Shown: positions 22,580-25,783 of the stretch, in pieces
How positions within the stretch are numbered: the stretch's first letter is position 1
How the letters are laid out: each line of letters opens with the position of its first letter
Source: Volvariella volvacea V23
Taxonomy: Eukaryota > Basidiomycota > Agaricomycetes > Agaricales > Pluteaceae
Length of the DNA: 25,783 nucleotides
Direction of reading: 5' to 3'
Assembly (NCBI GenBank): GCA_000349905.1
Contig: KB722746.1
Location: 23,539-49,321, forward strand
Program-made: the position numbers and the translations under genes
Notes under the pieces: generated by a model
What the model was told of the DNA's origin: nothing
Database searches by the model: none
Seen by the model: only the letters and a program-made list of their open reading frames with translations

Positions 22580-22606
22580 GGTGAGAAAGGAAGAAACATC
22601 CTTGCA

Positions 22607-22714
22607 GATAAGAGCCAGCCCGTTATATGAGCGGCGCTGTGGAATATAATTGGAGGATGTCCTTATCTCGCACCCGAGAGATAAGCCTCCAGTCTCCACC
22701 CCCGCTATCTTATC
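22607..22714. promoter_or_regulatory. Cluster of four GATAAG sites upstream of the Par32-like gene
   Basis: GATAAG occurs at 22607-22612 and 22680-22685, and its reverse CTTATC at 22662-22667 and 22709-22714. The middle two form an inverted pair: CTTATCTC at 22662-22669 and GAGATAAG at 22678-22685. The cluster lies 368-475 bp upstream of the ATG at 23082. GATAAG is the preferred site of fungal GATA factors, including nitrogen regulators of the AreA/Gln3/Gat1 type. Binding here is an inference. Confidence 0.5.
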
Positions 22715-23022
22715 TCCCTGTGCTCACCGTTCTGCCCCGTCGCGTCGTCCGCAACAGCCCGGGCGTCATCTGACCTCTGCCCTTCCGTTCGCGTCGTGCC
22801 CTGTGCCCATCGCCACCTCGTCATCGGGCACCGTTATTGTGGCGTGTGTCACCGGAGGCTCATGCACGCGGGCTTGGAAAGACGCCTGGATCTCGTCGGA
22901 TTCAAGTCCCAGGCTGTCATAGGTCATCTCATCATTCATCTCCGCATCACGTTAGACTCCGGTCTTGTTGTTGTGGCATTGCCTTGCTGCCCCTTTTTTC
23001 GCTTTTCTTCTGCTCAACTTGC

Positions 23023-23030
23023 TATTTAAG
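23023..23030 (+). promoter_or_regulatory. TATA-like box of the Par32-like gene
   Basis: TATTTAAG stands 59 bp upstream of the start codon and is followed by a CT-rich leader, typical of basidiomycete core promoters. Confidence 0.45.
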
Positions 23031-23081
23031 CCTGTCTCCTCGCCAGTAGTCCTTCAGCACTTCTAACCTCCTCTTCTCGCA

Positions 23082-24338
23082 ATGACAGACTACGCAAACC
23101 GATCCCAATCCAGAGGCCGCGACGGATTCGTGAGTGCCTTTCCCATTCAATTTCTTATCTATTCCCTGCGTTCTATAGATAACCCATCCATCTCTTCACC
23201 TCATCCCTTTCCTTTTCCTTCCTCTTCTCGTCAATCCAATTCATTCCCTCCCCCATTCAAACTCCCCATGTACTGATTTGCGCCGCTTCAGACATCATCC
23301 GGTCGTGGCGGTCTCGGTAACATTCGTCAAACCTCAGTCTCGAGGACAAGGCCCGATTCAGGTCCTGACGACTTTTCGAGCTCTCGTGGACGAGAACACG
23401 CTGTCGATCCCACTCGGGTACGTCATTTCCTGTCCCTGTCGATCCTCTGGTTTACGTTGGCGTTCAGGTCTACTCTACTGGACGGGGTGGTGCAGGCAAC
23501 ATCCGCTCGCCCTCCCGCGATGTCCGCTCTCCACCTCTTGGTCCTGACATCCACGAGCAAGAGGTCGTCGAGAACTACCTCTCAACTCACAGAGACACAC
23601 CGGTAAGCACCCGAATCCAGTCATCGGATATGCTCGGCCGACGATATAACTGACGCAACTGCTTGCACAGCACTCCACCGGCCGCGGCGGACTGGGCAAC
23701 ATGACCAGCCGCTCCCAATCCCGTGGACCAAGCACACCCGGCGTCGTGCACAGCACCGGAAGAGGTGGTGCCGGCAATATCGTTCCCGGAGATGCTGCCC
23801 ATGCCGAAGTGGCGGATGAGGCAGAGCGCAGGAAGATCAGTGGCGTTTATGATCGTGAGGGAGTGTGAGTGTTGTGTTTTTTTCCCCTCTGTTCTTGGAG
23901 GTTTCTTGTTTCGTCGAGTTGTGTGTGGTGGCTGGGTGCTTGTGCTTGGCAGTCTGCAGATACCAGCCATTCTTGTCGAGTTTGGGTTCTGGTCTCGAAC
24001 TGGCACTTGCCACTCCCCCTTTCATCCTCTTCCTATTTCCTATCCTTTCCCGTCCATGATTCGCATCAATCAACTAAACTGACCGATTGCCTTCACATCC
24101 CCTCCTCTTCCCCTATGACACGCATCCTGCACATTTATCCACACGTGCTTACTACCCGCCTGTTGTTCCGCATCTATACTCGTGCGCATACAGCCACTCC
24201 ACCGGACGAGGCGGAGCCGCCAACTTCACCACGACCCACGAACCCGCGGTCGAACACCACCCACACCACCACCACGCAGGCGAGTGGGCATCGACTGGCC
24301 GCGGAGGTGCCGGCAACATCGTCGTCACCCGCGATTGA
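23082..24338 (+). CDS. DUF3602 / Par32-like protein with six GRGG repeats
   Basis: Five exons: 23082-23129, 23292-23417, 23468-23602, 23671-23864 and 24194-24338, giving 215 aa. Introns are 162, 50, 68 and 329 bp; the first three junctions are phase 0 and the last is phase 2. The protein is polar and repetitive. The motif [ST]xGRGGxGN occurs at about residues 20, 63, 107, 133, 172 and 202 (the fifth reads GRGGAAN), and a His-rich run lies at about 189-195. Repeated GRGGxGN units define the fungal DUF3602 family. Its studied yeast member Par32/Amu1 is an intrinsically disordered target of Npr1/TORC1 signalling that inhibits ammonium transporters. A similar role here is inferred, supported by the upstream GATAAG cluster. 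No membrane segment or enzyme motif is visible. The donor of exon 4 is GTGAGT at 23865 rather than the overlapping GTGTGA, because only that keeps VHSTGRGG in frame. Confidence 0.88.
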
Positions 24339-24790
24339 TCTCCGAGCCACTAAAGTGTGCTATTGTGTGCACCGTTACGGTATTCGTGTTGGTTGATTGG
24401 CGGACGATGGATCGATCGGTAGGATGGTATACGCTTGGATCAAATCAAGTGCCCCAAACTCTTATGGCTCTATCTTCTCGATTGCGATTATGACTCCTGT
24501 CGCTTCCCATTCTCATTTGTTACAGGCTTTTCGTTAATCTACCCCCCCCCTCCCCCCCTCTTCTTCCCTTGTTACTGTTGCCTTGATTACTCACTCATCT
24601 TGTCTCCCCTTTTGTCATCTGTGCTTGTATGCTGCTCACTAAAAATACTACCCCCTGACTCTAACTGTCCAAACACGTGCACGCATTGGAGTGGAACAGT
24701 TTCCTTCTACATTGTCATACGATTTCCATCTATTGTGTGTCATACCTTACCTTACATTTATAACAATGTGTCAATGATCTTTCCTACTCG
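24339..24790. other. 3' flank of the Par32-like gene, pyrimidine-rich
   Basis: This is likely 3' untranslated and terminator sequence, rich in C and T on the plus strand. It contains a C-run of nine, one T, then seven C at 24542-24558. The long frame 24435-24905 is a compositional artefact of this T/C bias. Confidence 0.5.
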
Positions 24791-25783
24791 GATCTTGTGC
24801 TGCAGCTATAATAGCAGTGCTTATTTGCATAAACTTTTGTTTCTGCAACTGTGGATTGTGTGTCATTTGGCAGCCATCAGGCACAAGGTCACACTGCTTG
24901 GCTAAAATGGCATGTGTGCATGTATTGCAACATTGCATACCCATGGTGCAGTTGTTGGGTAACGATGCAAACTCAAAAATCCTTCCATACATATTTGGAA
25001 TGTAGAATAGAACAATCAAGTGAGCTCATAAACTGTTGATATGTGCACTTACCTAGCCTGCATTTTCATTATAAATTCAGAGGTAAAATACCTGTGTTGG
25101 TGAATAAAGGCAAATGATCACTTGTACTATTTGACATACTTGACATAAAGAGAGAAAGATGCAAACAAGGCTTAGTATATATTTACATACATTTTCTGTA
25201 TACAAGAGTACATAAGACAGTCTTAGCAACCCAAAATTAACAAAGGGATACATAGTCTACAGAGATGTAACTACAGACATTGTGTCACAGTTTTTCCATA
25301 TGTATACATTTAATCTTGAGTTTATACCTTTTTATCTTATCTTTGCTTTAAGTAATACTCCTTTTAGATCAGCTATTCCATTCATATATCACATGCCAAC
25401 CTCAATCCAGATCCTAATCAAACTAGATTGATCCTGTAATCCAAATGAGATAAGCCAGTGATCTACCACATGCACTCTGGTCCAAACTGGCATCCAGATC
25501 AGAGTAACATGTGATTATGTACTCAGCATGCACTCAGCAGTAGTGGCTAGGTACTATATAGTATTAGAAATAAGATTCTACCAGAATGTATTTAAGTAGG
25601 ACCATTTGAGGCATTGCTTCTCAGATTGAATAACATCTCTTACTGCTCCCCAGTCACTTCTGAGACTTTCTCACTTTGACTCCCCTGTCCTAACAAGTAC
25701 AAACAAAGGATAAGTCTTAGATTTGTGATAATAAACCATAGAAATATGACAATTTTGTCTAACAAAAAAAAAAGAAGATACAT
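24791..25783. repeat. CpG-free AT-rich edge, probable LTR-type retroelement relic
   Basis: After CG at 24963-24964 there is no CG dinucleotide to the end of the window (819 bp), and AT content rises sharply. A segment at about 25588-25695 has the layout of an LTR promoter: TATTTAAG, then a leader with TCTCAGATTGAATAACATC and an end in CCTAACA, the usual form of an LTR terminus. No primer-binding site, partner LTR or target-site duplication can be seen. An A-run lies at 25764-25773. The repeat call rests on composition; the LTR reading is tentative. Confidence 0.45.

Noticed and set aside
21956..22699. 247-codon frame on the minus strand
   Set aside because: It is Pro/Ser-rich, has no domain, overlaps the GATAAG cluster and the plus-strand exon candidate, and looks like a GC-driven open frame.
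22901..22914. Another T-loop-like GGATTCAAGTCCC
   Set aside because: The required 53-61 pair is absent and no D-arm, anticodon arm or acceptor stem surrounds it.
24435..24905. 156-codon hydrophobic frame
   Set aside because: Its hydrophobicity comes from the T/C-rich composition of the spacer; it has no conserved feature and runs into the CpG-poor repeat.
25588..25700. A complete LTR with target-site duplication
   Set aside because: I compared the five bases after the CCTAACA end with those before several TG starts and found no match, so only a tentative LTR relic is claimed.
1..25783. CRISPR arrays, operons, prokaryotic mobile elements
   Set aside because: No regularly spaced repeats were seen, and the spliced genes show that the window is eukaryotic.

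Overview
The window looks like nuclear DNA of a filamentous basidiomycete, probably an agaricomycete. Genes are interrupted by mostly 50-105 bp introns with GTRNGY donors and YAG acceptors, core promoters carry TATATAA-type boxes, and the encoded proteins are fungal families (cystathionine gamma-lyase, a STRIPAK-type FHA protein, an APH-fold kinase, DUF7770-like proteins and a Par32/DUF3602-type protein). There are no operons or Shine-Dalgarno sites.

Layout from left to right. (1) 1-279 is AT-rich and has no CpG at all; it looks like an old, mutated repeat. (2) 658-2834, minus strand: cystathionine gamma-lyase in two exons, split by an unusually long intron of about 725 bp. (3) 2835-7709: a 4.9 kb stretch in which only promoter elements can be supported. 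(4) 7710-10869, plus strand: a five-exon gene for an FHA/coiled-coil/tail-anchored protein of the SLMAP/PRO45/Far9-10 type. Its last intron is 87 bp, stop-free and in frame. (5) 10870-13438: long T-rich non-coding spacer. (6) 13439-14433, minus strand: a two-exon aminoglycoside-phosphotransferase-like kinase. (7) 15609-17766: a tandem duplication of a DUF7770-like gene. The left copy has an in-frame TAG at codon 18 and the right copy is intact; the TATA box, the leader intron and the 14-nt acceptor-to-ATG distance are kept in both. (8) 17767-23022: over 5 kb without a convincing complete gene, with one weak first-exon candidate at 22430 and a cluster of four GATAAG sites at 22607-22714. (9) 23082-24338, plus strand: a five-exon DUF3602/Par32-like gene with six GRGG repeats. 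(10) From about 24790 to the right edge the sequence is AT-rich, with no CpG from 24965 on, like the left edge; it probably belongs to a methylated, decayed transposable element.

The genes do not form a pathway. Core housekeeping or signalling genes (sulfur amino acid metabolism, STRIPAK scaffold, nitrogen/TORC1-linked Par32-like protein) are mixed with a lineage-specific patch (APH-like kinase plus duplicated DUF7770 genes), and the segment is bracketed by CpG-depleted repeats. The observations most worth following are the in-frame intron beside the tail anchor, the duplicated DUF7770 transcription unit with one broken copy, the GATA cluster upstream of the Par32-like gene, the repeat-per-exon structure of that gene, and the CpG-free edges. 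All gene models were built by hand from splice signals and reading frames, without database searches.
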